A stretch of DNA of 64,000 nt, taken from positions 434,001 through 498,000 of the forward strand of contig NZ_LT984803.1 in assembly GCF_900250115.1 (NCBI RefSeq). The letters are read 5' to 3'. Both the position numbers and the translations under genes were made by a program. This document shows, one piece after another, positions 16,517 to 25,225 of this stretch. Under the pieces are notes generated by a model. The model ran no database searches. It had not been told where the DNA came from and saw nothing but the letters and a program-made list of their open reading frames with translations. Position 1 is the first letter of the stretch; each line of letters starts with the position of its first letter. This DNA is from Cupriavidus taiwanensis (lineage in GTDB: Bacteria; Pseudomonadota; Gammaproteobacteria; Burkholderiales; Burkholderiaceae).

Positions 16517-17296
16517 ATGATGATGATGACTCTGACTTCGGCGCAGGAGCGCCGCGTGCAGCGCGTGGCGCCGTGGCTGCTGCTGGCCGCGGTGCTGCTG
16601 CTGTGGCAGGGCGCGTGCATGGCCTTCGACGTCTCCGACTTCATCCTGCCGACGCCGTCAGCCATCGTGGCCGCGCTGGCGGACTACGCGGACGTGATCG
16701 CCGGCCATGCCTGGCGCACCTTCTGGACCACCATGGTGGGTTTCGGCGTGGCCATCGGCGTGGGCGTGCTGCTCGGGCTGGCGATGGGCTCGTCGCGGCT
16801 GCTCTACGCCGCCAGCTACCCGCTGATGACCGCCTTCAACGCGCTGCCCAAGGCCGCCTTCGTGCCGATCCTGGTGGTGTGGTTCGGGCTCGGCGCCGGC
16901 CCGGCCATCCTGACCGCGTTCCTGATCTCGTTCTTCCCGATCATGGTCAATATCGCCACCGGGCTGGCCACGCTGGAGCCGGAACTGGAAGACGTGCTGC
17001 GCGTGCTCGGCGCCAAACGGCGCGACGTGCTGTTCAAGGTCGGCCTGCCGCGCGCGCTGCCGTACTTCTTTGCCTCGCTCAAGGTGGCGATCACGCTGGC
17101 CTTTGTCGGCACCACGGTGTCGGAGATGAATGCCGCCAACGAGGGCATCGGCTACCTGCTGGTGTCGGCCGGCTCCGCCATGAAGATGCCGCTGGCCTTC
17201 GCCGGGCTGGTGGTGATCGCGGTGATGGCGATGGCGATGTACGAGCTGTTCGCGGTGGTGGAGAAGCGCATGACCGGCTGGGCCCACCGGGGCTGA
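16517..17296 (+). CDS. ABC transporter permease, SsuC/TauC-like
   Basis: The 259-residue inner-membrane protein has about six hydrophobic segments. The cytoplasmic coupling motif is 'LEDVLRVLGAKRRDVLFKVG', an EAA loop typical of binding-protein-dependent permeases of the nitrate/sulfonate/taurine group. It completes a three-gene importer (binding protein, ATPase, permease). The start lies in a run ATGATGATGATG (16517-16528), so the exact initiation codon is ambiguous by up to three residues. The LysR regulator gene begins 47 bases downstream. Confidence 0.88.
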   Translation: MMMMTLTSAQERRVQRVAPWLLLAAVLLLWQGACMAFDVSDFILPTPSAIVAALADYADVIAGHAWRTFWTTMVGFGVAIGVGVLLGLAMGSSRLLYAASYPLMTAFNALPKAAFVPILVVWFGLGAGPAILTAFLISFFPIMVNIATGLATLEPELEDVLRVLGAKRRDVLFKVGLPRALPYFFASLKVAITLAFVGTTVSEMNAANEGIGYLLVSAGSAMKMPLAFAGLVVIAVMAMAMYELFAVVEKRMTGWAHRG

Positions 17297-17343
17297 GGCG
17301 GGGCAGGTGGCGAAGCGCCGTGCGCCGATGGATAATCCGCGTC

Positions 17344-18288
17344 ATGGAAATCAAATGGCTTGAAGACTTCGTCAGCCTGGCCGAGACGCACAGCTTCTCG
17401 CGCTCGGCCGAACTGCGCCACGTCACGCAGCCGGCGTTCTCGCGGCGGATCCAGTCGCTGGAGGCGTGGGTCGGCACCGAGCTGATCGACCGCTCGAGCT
17501 ATCCCACCAGCCTGACCCCGGCCGGCAAGGTGTTCTACGAGCAGGCCCTGGCGATGCTGGCGCAGGTCAGCGAGACCCGCGCGCTGATGCGCGGCCAGCG
17601 CTCGGCCAATGCGCAGGTGCTGGAATTCGCGGTGCCGCACACGCTGTCGCTGACCTTCTTCCCGGAATGGCTCAAGGCGCTGGAGCGCAAGCTCGGCACG
17701 CTGCCGTGCCGGCTGCGCGCGCTCAATGTCCATGACGCGGTGCTGATGCTGGTCGAGGGCGGCTGCGACCTGGTGATGGTGTACCACCACGCGCGCCAGG
17801 CCATCCAGCTCGATCCGGCGCGGTACGACATGCTGGTGCTCGGTACCGAACGGCTCTCGCCCTACAGCGTGCCGGACCCCGCCGGCAAGCCCCAGTTCCG
17901 GCTGCCGGGCACCGACAAGAAGCCGGTGCCGTTCCTCAGCTATACGCCCAACGCCTTCCTCGGCCGCATGGTCGACCTGCTGCTGGCCGATACCGCGGAG
18001 GCGCTCAAGCTCGACAAATGCTACGAGACCGACATGGCCGAGGCGCTCAAGGTGATGGCGCTGTCGGGCCACGGCATGGCCTTCCTGCCCGAAAGCGCGG
18101 TGCGCGAAGACGTCGCGGCGGGGCGCCTGGTGCGGGCCGAGTCGGCGCGCGGCCTGCCGCTGTCGATCGACATGGAGATCCGGCTGTATCGGGAAAAGCC
18201 GGGCGAGAACGGCGGAGAACGGCGCGCCGGGGCGCGCCGCAAGCGCCAGCTGGTGGACCAGGTTTGGGGGACGCTGACCTCCACGTAG
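17344..18288 (+). CDS. LysR family transcriptional regulator, HypT (YjiE)-like
   Basis: The 314-residue protein has an N-terminal LysR helix-turn-helix ('SFSRSAELRHVTQPAFSRRI', about residues 18-37) and a C-terminal effector domain. Segments such as 'VPHTLSLTFFPEWL' and 'LSYTPNAFLGRMVDLLL' resemble E. coli HypT/YjiE, the hypochlorite-responsive regulator, and differ from most LysR proteins. The target is unknown. It lies between the ABC importer and gdhA on the same strand. A perfect interrupted palindrome at 18306-18326, just after its stop, could be its site. The lysine- and arginine-rich tail is not conserved to my knowledge. Confidence 0.83.
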   Translation: MEIKWLEDFVSLAETHSFSRSAELRHVTQPAFSRRIQSLEAWVGTELIDRSSYPTSLTPAGKVFYEQALAMLAQVSETRALMRGQRSANAQVLEFAVPHTLSLTFFPEWLKALERKLGTLPCRLRALNVHDAVLMLVEGGCDLVMVYHHARQAIQLDPARYDMLVLGTERLSPYSVPDPAGKPQFRLPGTDKKPVPFLSYTPNAFLGRMVDLLLADTAEALKLDKCYETDMAEALKVMALSGHGMAFLPESAVREDVAAGRLVRAESARGLPLSIDMEIRLYREKPGENGGERRAGARRKRQLVDQVWGTLTST

Positions 18289-18305
18289 CGATGGCCTACG
18301 CAAAC

Positions 18306-18326
18306 GTTATGCGCGTCTTGCATAAC
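18306..18326. promoter_or_regulatory. LysR-type palindrome upstream of gdhA
   Basis: GTTATGC (18306-18312) and GCATAAC (18320-18326) form a perfect inverted repeat with a 7-base spacer and contain the T-N11-A pattern of LysR sites. It lies 80 bases before the gdhA start, in the only sizeable gap between the regulator gene and gdhA, and is a candidate site for regulating gdhA. Confidence 0.5.
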
Positions 18327-18406
18327 CCGATGAGCAAACGGCATTGGATTCCGAGCGGCCGCCAAGCCTAAGCTTGCGCCCATCTTCCACCCCGGAAACC
18401 ATCCCG

Positions 18407-19714
18407 ATGTCTTCTGCAGCACCGACCAACACTGCTGGCCAAAAGCACGCAATTCCGTCCTACCTCAACGCCGACAACCTCGGTCCCTGGGGCATCTACC
18501 TGCAGCAAGTCGACCGCGTCACGCCCTATCTGGGTTCGCTGGCGCGCTGGGTCGAGACCCTCAAGCGCCCCAAGCGCGCCCTCATCGTCGACGTGCCGAT
18601 CGAGCTCGACAACGGCACCATCGCCCATTTCGAGGGCTACCGGGTGCAGCACAACCTGTCGCGTGGCCCGGGCAAGGGCGGCGTGCGCTTCCACCAGGAC
18701 GTGACCCTGTCCGAAGTGATGGCGCTGTCGGCCTGGATGTCGGTGAAGAACGCGGCGGTCAACGTGCCGTACGGCGGTGCCAAGGGCGGCATCCGCGTCG
18801 ACCCGCGCACGCTGTCGCAGGCCGAGCTGGAACGCCTGACGCGCCGCTACACCAGCGAAATCAACATCATCATCGGGCCGAGCAAGGACATCCCGGCACC
18901 GGACGTCAACACCAACGCACAGGTGATGGCGTGGATGATGGACACCTATTCGATGAACTCGGGCAGCACCTCGACCGGCGTCGTGACCGGCAAGCCGATC
19001 TCGCTGGGCGGCTCGCTGGGCCGCCACGAGGCCACCGGCCGCGGCGTGTTCGTGGTCGGCTCCGAGGCCGCGCGCAATATCGGCCTCGAGGTCAAGGGCG
19101 CGCGCGTGGCGGTGCAGGGCTTCGGCAACGTCGGCGCGGTCGCCGCCAAGCTGTTCCATGAGGCCGGCGCCAAGGTGGTGGCGGTGCAGGACCACCGCAC
19201 CACGCTGTTCGACCCGGCCGGCCTGGACGTGCCGGCGATGATGGAATACGCCTCGCACAGCGGCACCATCGACGGCTTCCCCGGCGAAGTCCTGCGTACC
19301 GAGCAATTCTGGGAAGTCGATTGCGACATCCTGATCCCCGCCGCGCTGGAAGGCCAGATTACCGCGGAAAACGCGCCGAAGATCACGGCAAAGCTGGTGA
19401 TCGAGGGCGCCAACGGCCCGACCACGCCGCAGGCCGACGACATCCTGCGCGAGCGCAATATCCTGGTCTGCCCCGACGTGATCGCCAACGCCGGCGGCGT
19501 GACCGTGTCCTACTTCGAATGGGTGCAGGACTTCTCCAGCTTCTTCTGGACCGAGGAAGAGATCAACCAGCGCCTGGTACGGATCATGCAAGAAGCCTTC
19601 CGGGCAATCTGGCAAGTGGCACAGGAAAACAAGGTGACGCTGCGCACGGCGGCGTTCATCGTGGCCTGTACGCGGATCCTGCAGGCGCGCGAGATGCGCG
19701 GCCTGTACCCCTGA
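18407..19714 (+). CDS. gdhA: Glutamate dehydrogenase (Glu/Leu/Phe/Val dehydrogenase family)
   Basis: The 435-residue enzyme interconverts glutamate and 2-oxoglutarate plus ammonia. '[20 protein letters not shown]' and '[14 protein letters not shown]' form the substrate-binding and catalytic-lysine region, and '[13 protein letters not shown]' is the nucleotide-binding Gly-rich loop. Length and sequence fit the roughly 430-residue class found with NAD specificity in betaproteobacteria, but cofactor use is not proven. I start at the ATG at 18407 (MSSAAPTN). The in-frame ATG at 18344 would add a non-conserved leader overlapping the promoter area. A glutamate importer operon follows, suggesting a glutamate-catabolism block. 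Confidence 0.9.
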   Translation: MSSAAPTNTAGQKHAIPSYLNADNLGPWGIYLQQVDRVTPYLGSLARWVETLKRPKRALIVDVPIELDNGTIAHFEGYRVQHNLSRGPGKGGVRFHQDVTLSEVMALSAWMSVKNAAVNVPYGGAKGGIRVDPRTLSQAELERLTRRYTSEINIIIGPSKDIPAPDVNTNAQVMAWMMDTYSMNSGSTSTGVVTGKPISLGGSLGRHEATGRGVFVVGSEAARNIGLEVKGARVAVQGFGNVGAVAAKLFHEAGAKVVAVQDHRTTLFDPAGLDVPAMMEYASHSGTIDGFPGEVLRTEQFWEVDCDILIPAALEGQITAENAPKITAKLVIEGANGPTTPQADDILRERNILVCPDVIANAGGVTVSYFEWVQDFSSFFWTEEEINQRLVRIMQEAFRAIWQVAQENKVTLRTAAFIVACTRILQAREMRGLYP

Positions 19715-19796
19715 CCGGGGCAGGCAGGCCCGGGGCGAGGCACTGGCATGGTGCAGTGCAATAACCGTCCCGGATCCCGCGATCATGACCGTCAGA

Positions 19797-19826
19797 CGCG
19801 GTCTCCGGCAAGCGCCGGAGACCGCG
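19797..19826 (+). terminator. Hairpin terminator after gdhA
   Basis: CGCGGTCTCCGGC (19797-19809) pairs perfectly with GCCGGAGACCGCG (19814-19826) over a 4-base loop. The 13-bp GC-rich stem is strong, but only TTGTCGT follows, so it may act with Rho or as a stability element. Confidence 0.6.
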
Positions 19827-19891
19827 TTGTCGTATCCGGACGCGCTGCGCACGGATTGCCCCGAAGTGGGGTTCTAGGAGAAAACCCAGTT

Positions 19892-19941
19892 GTATTGCGG
19901 CGGATGCTGCGCAATACTGTTTCACCAGTGGGGGTTATATT
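19892..19941 (+). promoter_or_regulatory. Probable promoter and operator of the glt operon
   Basis: GTATTGCG (19892-19899) and CGCAATAC (19910-19917) form a perfect 8-bp inverted repeat with 10-base spacing. A -10-like TATATT lies at 19936-19941, so the right arm covers where the -35 element would be and no good -35 match is seen. This arrangement suits a repressor or an activator substituting for a weak -35. The bound regulator is unknown. Confidence 0.45.
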
Positions 19942-19980
19942 CTTTGAATCCCGCTTTCTCTTCATGGTCAAGGAGATGTT

Positions 19981-20880
19981 ATGAATTTCGCCAAGTTGGC
20001 TGCCCTGATGATTGCCGGGGGCGTAATGTGCGGGACGGCACAGGCAGCCGAACAACTGACGGGCACGCTGAAGAAGATCAAGGACACCGGCGTCATCACC
20101 CTGGGCGTGCGCGAGTCGTCGATTCCGTTCAACTACAACCTCGGCGGCGTGCGCCAGGTCGGCTATTCCTACGATATCAACATGAAGATCGTGGAAGCCA
20201 TCAAGGACCAGTTGAAGCTGCCGAACCTGCAGGTCAAGGAAATCCCGATCACCTCGCAGAACCGCATCACGCTGCTGCAGAACGGCACCATCGACATCGA
20301 ATGCGGCTCGACCACCAATAACCTGGAACGCCAGAAGCAGGTCGCCTTCACCAATTCCATCTTCATCATCGGCACGCGCATCATGGTGAAGAAGGATGCC
20401 GGCATCAAGGACTGGGCCGACCTGAAGGGCAAGAACGTCGTCACCACCGCCGGCACCACGTCGGAGCGCCTGCTGCGCAAGATGAACGACGACCAGAAGC
20501 TCGGCATGAACATCATCAGCACCAAGGACCACGGCCAGTCGTTCCTGACGCTTGAGTCGGGCCGCGCGGTGGCGTTCATGATGGACGACGCGCTGCTGTA
20601 CGGCGAGCGCGCCAAGGCCAAGAATCCGGCCGACTGGATCGTGGTGGGCAAGCCCCAGTCGCGCGAATCCTACGGCTGCATGATCCGCAAGGACGACCCG
20701 CAATTCAAGAAGCTGTCCGACACCGTGATCTCCGGCATGATGAAGGATGGCTCGGTCAATACCCTGTACACCAAGTGGTTCATGCAACCGGTTCCGCCCA
20801 AGGGCCTGAACCTGGACTTCCCGCTGTCCGAAGACATGAAGACGCTGATCAAGGCGCCTAACGACAAGGCGCTGGACTGA
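19981..20880 (+). CDS. gltI: Glutamate/aspartate ABC transporter substrate-binding protein
   Basis: The 299-residue periplasmic protein has a signal peptide of about 22 residues ('LMIAGGVMCGTAQA'). It carries the family-3 solute-binding pattern: 'GVITLGVRESSIPFNYNLGG', 'VGYSYDINMKIVEAI', 'ECGSTTNNLERQKQVAFTN' and 'FMMDDALLYGERA'. These match GltI-type binding proteins for glutamate and aspartate. It is the first gene of gltIJKL. A terminator-like hairpin after it probably gives it higher expression than the membrane genes, as is usual for binding proteins. Confidence 0.9.
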   Translation: MNFAKLAALMIAGGVMCGTAQAAEQLTGTLKKIKDTGVITLGVRESSIPFNYNLGGVRQVGYSYDINMKIVEAIKDQLKLPNLQVKEIPITSQNRITLLQNGTIDIECGSTTNNLERQKQVAFTNSIFIIGTRIMVKKDAGIKDWADLKGKNVVTTAGTTSERLLRKMNDDQKLGMNIISTKDHGQSFLTLESGRAVAFMMDDALLYGERAKAKNPADWIVVGKPQSRESYGCMIRKDDPQFKKLSDTVISGMMKDGSVNTLYTKWFMQPVPPKGLNLDFPLSEDMKTLIKAPNDKALD

Positions 20881-20900
20881 CCTGCCGTTGACAGCACTGC

Positions 20901-20932
20901 GAAACGGAAGGCTCGTCCTTCCGTTTCTTTTT
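20901..20932 (+). terminator. Attenuating terminator between gltI and gltJ
   Basis: GAAACGGAAGG (20901-20911) pairs with CCTTCCGTTTC (20917-20927) over a 5-base loop and runs into TTTTT (20928-20932). The stem and T-run fit an intrinsic terminator located inside the operon, 11 bases before the gltJ start. Partial readthrough would set the binding-protein to permease ratio. Confidence 0.75.
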
Positions 20933-20943
20933 GAGGACGCAAC

Positions 20944-21672
20944 ATGAACTACAACTGGCATTGGGGAGTTTTCCTCGAACAGGCCGCCCAGAACGAGACC
21001 TACCTGGACTGGATGATCTCCGGCCTGAAGGTCACGCTCGCGCTGGGGCTTTCGTCCTGGGTCATTGCGCTGGCCATCGGCTCGGTGCTCGGCGTGCTGC
21101 GCACGGTGCCGAACAAATGGCTGGCCGGCATTGCCGCCACCTATGTCGAGATTTTCCGCAACATCCCGCTGCTGGTGCAGCTGTTCATCTGGTATTTCGT
21201 CGCCCCCGAGCTGCTGCCCGGCGGCGAGGCGATCAAGCAGATGAACCCGTTCGCGCAGCAGTTCCTGGCCGCCATGCTGTGCCTGGGAACGTTTACCGCC
21301 GCGCGGGTCTGCGAGCAGGTGCGCTCGGGCATCAACTCGCTGGCGCGCGGGCAGAAGAACGCGGGCCTGGCAATGGGCTTCACGCTGCCGCAGACCTACC
21401 GCCACGTGCTGCTGCCGATGGCGTTCCGCGTGATCGTGCCGCCGCTGACTTCCGAATTCCTGAACATCTTCAAGAACTCGGCGGTGGCGTCGACAATCGG
21501 CCTGCTGGAACTGGCCGCGCAGGGGCGCCAGCTGGTGGACTACACCGCGCGTCCGTATGAATCGTTCATCGCGGTCACGCTGATGTACGCGCTGATCAAC
21601 GTCACGGTGATGCTGCTGATGCGCTGGGTCGAGGCCCGCACGCGCGTGCCCGGCTTCATCGGCGGCAAGTAA
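20944..21672 (+). CDS. gltJ: Glutamate/aspartate ABC transporter permease GltJ
   Basis: The 242-residue inner-membrane permease has the amino-acid importer signature 'YVEIFRNIPLLVQLFIWYFV' and the coupling region 'LARGQKNAGLAMGFTLPQTY', followed by 'FKNSAVASTIGLLEL'. It should form a heterodimeric channel with GltK. A ribosome site, GAGGA, lies just before the ATG, immediately after the attenuator hairpin. gltK follows after 9 bases. Confidence 0.9.
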   Translation: MNYNWHWGVFLEQAAQNETYLDWMISGLKVTLALGLSSWVIALAIGSVLGVLRTVPNKWLAGIAATYVEIFRNIPLLVQLFIWYFVAPELLPGGEAIKQMNPFAQQFLAAMLCLGTFTAARVCEQVRSGINSLARGQKNAGLAMGFTLPQTYRHVLLPMAFRVIVPPLTSEFLNIFKNSAVASTIGLLELAAQGRQLVDYTARPYESFIAVTLMYALINVTVMLLMRWVEARTRVPGFIGGK

Positions 21673-21681
21673 GGGGGCGCC

Positions 21682-22365
21682 ATGGCTTATTCCTTCGATT
21701 TCACCTCGATCAACCCGAGCACGCTGCACGTGCTGGGCGAGGGCATGATGGTCTCGCTCAAGATCACCGTCACCGCGGTGGTGGTCGGCATCGTCTGGGG
21801 CACCATCCTGGCGATGATGCGGCTGTCGTCGTTCAGGCTGCTGAACTGGTTCGCGCAGGGGTACGTGACCATCTTCCGCTCGATCCCGCTGGTGATGGTG
21901 CTGTTGTGGTTCTTCCTGATCATCCCGCAGGTGCTGCAGGGCATCTTCAACCTGTCGCCCGCGACCGACCTGCGCATGACCTCGGCGCTGGTGGCGTTCG
22001 CGCTGTTCGAGGCCGCGTACTACTCCGAGATCATCCGCGCGGGCATCCAGAGCGTGTCGCGCGGGCAGATGTTCGCGGCGCAGGCGCTGGGCATGACCTA
22101 CGGGCAGTCGATGCGGCTGGTGATCCTGCCGCAGGCGTTCCGCAACATGGTGCCGCTGCTGCTGACGCAGGGCATCATCCTGTTCCAGGATACGTCGCTG
22201 GTATACGTGAGCGCGCTGGCCGACTTCTTCGGCCAGGCCTACGGCATCGGCGAGCGTGATGGCCGGATCGTCGAGATGCTGCTGTTCGCCGGCCTGGTGT
22301 ACTTCATCATTTGTTTCTCCGCTTCGCTGCTGGTCAAGCGTTATCAGAAAAAGGTGGCTGTATGA
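21682..22365 (+). CDS. gltK: Glutamate/aspartate ABC transporter permease GltK
   Basis: The 227-residue permease shows '[20 protein letters not shown]', the coupling loop '[20 protein letters not shown]' and '[20 protein letters not shown]', all close to GltK. It pairs with GltJ in the membrane. Its TGA overlaps the gltL ATG (ATGA, 22362-22365), which indicates translational coupling to the ATPase. Confidence 0.9.
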   Translation: MAYSFDFTSINPSTLHVLGEGMMVSLKITVTAVVVGIVWGTILAMMRLSSFRLLNWFAQGYVTIFRSIPLVMVLLWFFLIIPQVLQGIFNLSPATDLRMTSALVAFALFEAAYYSEIIRAGIQSVSRGQMFAAQALGMTYGQSMRLVILPQAFRNMVPLLLTQGIILFQDTSLVYVSALADFFGQAYGIGERDGRIVEMLLFAGLVYFIICFSASLLVKRYQKKVAV

Positions 22366-23096
22366 TCGAAATTAATAACGTTTCCAAGTGGTACGGCTCG
22401 TTCCAGGTGCTGACCGACTGCACCACCAAGGTTGCCAAGGGTGAAGTGGTGGTGGTGTGCGGCCCGTCGGGTTCGGGCAAGTCCACGCTGATCAAGACCG
22501 TCAATGCGCTCGAGCCGTTCCAGAAGGGCGACATCCTGGTCGACGGCACCTCGGTGGGCAACCCCAAGACCAACCTGCCCAAGCTGCGTTCGCGCGTCGG
22601 CATGGTGTTCCAGAACTTCGAGCTGTTCCCGCACCTGTCGATCACCGAGAACCTGACCATTGCGCAGATGAAGGTGCTGGGCCGCTCCAAGGACGAGGCC
22701 ATGGCCAAGGGCCTGAAGTACCTGGAGCGCGTGGGCCTGAAGAGCCAGGCCGAGAAGTACCCCGGCCAGCTGTCGGGCGGCCAGCAGCAGCGCGTGGCGA
22801 TCGCACGCGCGCTGTCGATGGATCCGATCTGCATGCTGTTCGATGAGCCCACTTCCGCGCTGGACCCGGAAATGGTCAATGAAGTGCTGGACGTGATGGT
22901 GCAGCTGGCGCAGGAAGGCATGACCATGATGTGCGTGACCCACGAAATGGGCTTCGCGCGCAAGGTGGCCAACCGGGTGATCTTCATGGACCAGGGCAAG
23001 ATCGTCGAGGACGCCGACAAGGAAGAGTTCTTCGGCAATATCGACGCCCGCTCGGAGCGCGCGCGGCAGTTCCTGTCGAAGATCCTGCATCACTGA
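22362..23096 (+). CDS. gltL: Glutamate/aspartate ABC transporter ATP-binding protein
   Basis: The 244-residue ATPase has Walker A 'GPSGSGKST', signature '[19 protein letters not shown]', Walker B '[20 protein letters not shown]' and the H-loop in '[20 protein letters not shown]'. These are the standard motifs of polar amino-acid importer ATPases. The start is the ATG at 22362, which overlaps the gltK stop. A bidirectional terminator follows 21 bases after the stop and ends the operon. Confidence 0.92.
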   Translation: MIEINNVSKWYGSFQVLTDCTTKVAKGEVVVVCGPSGSGKSTLIKTVNALEPFQKGDILVDGTSVGNPKTNLPKLRSRVGMVFQNFELFPHLSITENLTIAQMKVLGRSKDEAMAKGLKYLERVGLKSQAEKYPGQLSGGQQQRVAIARALSMDPICMLFDEPTSALDPEMVNEVLDVMVQLAQEGMTMMCVTHEMGFARKVANRVIFMDQGKIVEDADKEEFFGNIDARSERARQFLSKILHH

Positions 23097-23116
23097 GCGG
23101 ACTGCCGACCGCCAAG

Positions 23117-23147
23117 TAAAAAAGGGACGCCTGGGCGTCCCTTTTTT
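23117..23147. terminator. Bidirectional intrinsic terminator
   Basis: GGGACGCC (23124-23131) pairs with GGCGTCCC (23134-23141). The stem is flanked by seven A on the left (from 23117) and six T on the right, so it can end both gltL from the left and the glutamine amidotransferase gene from the right. Confidence 0.9.
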
Positions 23148-23165
23148 ACTCGTGGCGGGAAGGGC

Positions 23166-23996
23166 TCAGGTACAGGCGGTATTGGCCGCGTTCTTGGCCT
23201 GGACCTCGGGCGGGATCGGCACGCTCAGCGTCATGGTCGGGCGCCCATGCTCGAACATGATCAGCTCGCCCGGGGCGAACTGGGTCCAGGTCTCGTTGTC
23301 GGTAAGCGGCGCGGTGGCGATCACGGCGACGCGGTCGTCCGGCGTGGTGACCTGCGCGAAGTCGATCGACAGGTCCGCATCGATCAGGTGCGCCGTCGAG
23401 AACGGCCACTCCCGCACGATGTAATAGAGGCGGGTAGAGCAGTGGGCAAACAGGGCCTGCCCGTTGCTCAGCAGGAAATTGAACACGCCGTGCAGCGTGA
23501 TATCGCGGGTGATGTCGGCCAGCGCGTGGCCGAGTTCGTTCAACGGCGGCTGCGAGCCCGGGAAGCGCTTGCGCAGGCCCTGCATCAGCGTGCAGAAGGC
23601 CAGTTCGCTATCGGTATCGCCCACCGGCTGGTAGACGCCGGACAGGAACGGGGTGAAGCCGTGCAGGTCGCCGTTGTGGGCGAAGATCCAGTGCCGGCCC
23701 CACAGCTCGCGCATGAAGGGATGGCAGTTCTCCAGCAGCACGGTGCCCTGCGTGGCCTTGCGGATATGCGAGATGACGTTCTTGGACTTGATCGGATAGC
23801 GCTTGATCAGGTCCGCCACCGGCGAGGTGCCGGCGGACTGGTTGTCGATGAACAGGCGGCAGGCCTTGTCTTCGAAGAAGGCGACACCGAAGCCGTCGGC
23901 GTGGTGGTCGGTCACGCCGCCGCGCGCGGCAAAGCCGGTGAAGGAGAACGTCACGTCGGTCGGCGTGGCGCAGTTCATGCCTAGCAGCTGGCACAT
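23166..23996 (-). CDS. Class II glutamine amidotransferase (YafJ-like)
   Basis: The 276-residue protein begins 'MCQLLGMNCATPTDV'. After removal of Met, Cys2 becomes the N-terminal nucleophile of class II (Ntn) glutamine amidotransferases. 'SHIRKATQGTVLLENCHPF' and 'WIFAHNGDLHGFTPF' are the glutamine-binding and oxyanion segments. No synthase domain is attached, as in E. coli YafJ and yeast DUG3, which are linked to gamma-glutamyl or glutathione metabolism. It is convergent with the glt operon and divergent from the tartrate dehydrogenase gene. The acceptor of the released ammonia or glutamyl group is unknown. Confidence 0.87.
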   Translation of the reverse strand: MCQLLGMNCATPTDVTFSFTGFAARGGVTDHHADGFGVAFFEDKACRLFIDNQSAGTSPVADLIKRYPIKSKNVISHIRKATQGTVLLENCHPFMRELWGRHWIFAHNGDLHGFTPFLSGVYQPVGDTDSELAFCTLMQGLRKRFPGSQPPLNELGHALADITRDITLHGVFNFLLSNGQALFAHCSTRLYYIVREWPFSTAHLIDADLSIDFAQVTTPDDRVAVIATAPLTDNETWTQFAPGELIMFEHGRPTMTLSVPIPPEVQAKNAANTACT

Positions 23997-24151
23997 GTCG
24001 GGGCACCGGTCGGCAGGGGGCTGCCGCTTTGCAATAGAATGCAGGCATTATCCCGCGCGCCCGTGCCGCTGCCAAGCAACCGCGGACGCTCCCCCTGGTG
24101 CCAATGACGCCAGCCATGGCGCCACCATACCTGCTAGCAATCCCGAGAACG

Positions 24152-25225
24152 ATGAGCCAATACAAGATTGCCGTGATTCCCGGAGACGGAATCGGCACGG
24201 AAGTCATGCCCGAGGGCATCCGCGTGATGGACGCCGCGGCGCGCCGCTTCGGCATCGACTTCCAGTGGGATCACTTCGATTTTTCCAGCTGCGACTACTA
24301 CGCCCGCCACGGCAAGATGCTGCCGGACGACTGGTTCGACACGCTGGTGAAGTACGACGCCATCTACTTCGGCGCGGTCGGCTGGCCGGATACGGTGCCC
24401 GACCATGTCTCGCTGTGGGGTTCGCTGCTGCAGTTCCGCCGTTCGTTCGACCAGTACGTCAACCTGCGCCCGGTGCGGCTGATGCCCGGCATCCGCAGCC
24501 CTCTGGCCGGCCGCCAGCCCGGCGACATCGATTTCTACGTGGTGCGCGAGAACACCGAGGGCGAATACTCCAGCATCGGCGGGCGCATGTTTCCCGGCAC
24601 CGAGCGCGAGATCGTGGTGCAGGAAACCGTGATGAGCCGAACCGGTGTCGACCGCATCCTGAAGTTCGCCTTTGAACTGGCCCGGAAGCGTCCGAAAAAG
24701 CACCTGTCCTCGGCGACCAAGTCCAACGGCATCTCGATCACGATGCCGTACTGGGACGAGCGGGTCGAGGCCATGGCCGCCAACTACCCCGGGATCAAGG
24801 TCGACAAGTACCACATCGACATCCTGACCGCGCATTTCGTACAGCATCCGGACTGGTTCGACGTGGTGGTGGCGAGCAACCTGTTCGGCGACATCCTGTC
24901 CGACCTGGGCCCGGCCTGCACCGGCACCATCGGCATCGCGCCGTCGGGCAATATCAATCCGGAGCGCACCTTCCCCAGCCTGTTCGAGCCGGTGCACGGC
25001 TCGGCCCCGGACATTGCCGGGCGCGGCGTGGCCAACCCGATCGGGCAGATCTGGTGCGGCGCCATGATGCTGGAGCATCTCGGCCATGACGAGGCCGGTG
25101 CCGCCGTGCTGCGAGCGATCGAGCAGGTGCTGGCCGCCGGGCCGGAGCACGCGCCACTGACGCGCGACATCGGCGGCAAGGCCGGGACCGCCGACCTGGG
25201 CCGCGCCATCGCGGAGGCGCTGTGA
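24152..25225 (+). CDS. Tartrate dehydrogenase/decarboxylase or D-malate dehydrogenase
   Basis: The 357-residue enzyme is in the isocitrate/isopropylmalate dehydrogenase family: 'IAVIPGDGIGTEV', 'VVRENTEGEYSSIGGRM', the metal-binding 'VASNLFGDILSDLGPA' and 'FEPVHGSAPDIAGRGVANP'. The details match the TtuC/DmlA branch, which oxidises and decarboxylates tartrate or D-malate with NAD. I start at the ATG at 24152 (MSQYKIAV). Its stop overlaps a GTG start of the glycerate kinase gene. Since TtuC-type enzymes can give D-glycerate from tartrate, the pairing suggests tartrate use. Confidence 0.85.
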   Translation: MSQYKIAVIPGDGIGTEVMPEGIRVMDAAARRFGIDFQWDHFDFSSCDYYARHGKMLPDDWFDTLVKYDAIYFGAVGWPDTVPDHVSLWGSLLQFRRSFDQYVNLRPVRLMPGIRSPLAGRQPGDIDFYVVRENTEGEYSSIGGRMFPGTEREIVVQETVMSRTGVDRILKFAFELARKRPKKHLSSATKSNGISITMPYWDERVEAMAANYPGIKVDKYHIDILTAHFVQHPDWFDVVVASNLFGDILSDLGPACTGTIGIAPSGNINPERTFPSLFEPVHGSAPDIAGRGVANPIGQIWCGAMMLEHLGHDEAGAAVLRAIEQVLAAGPEHAPLTRDIGGKAGTADLGRAIAEAL

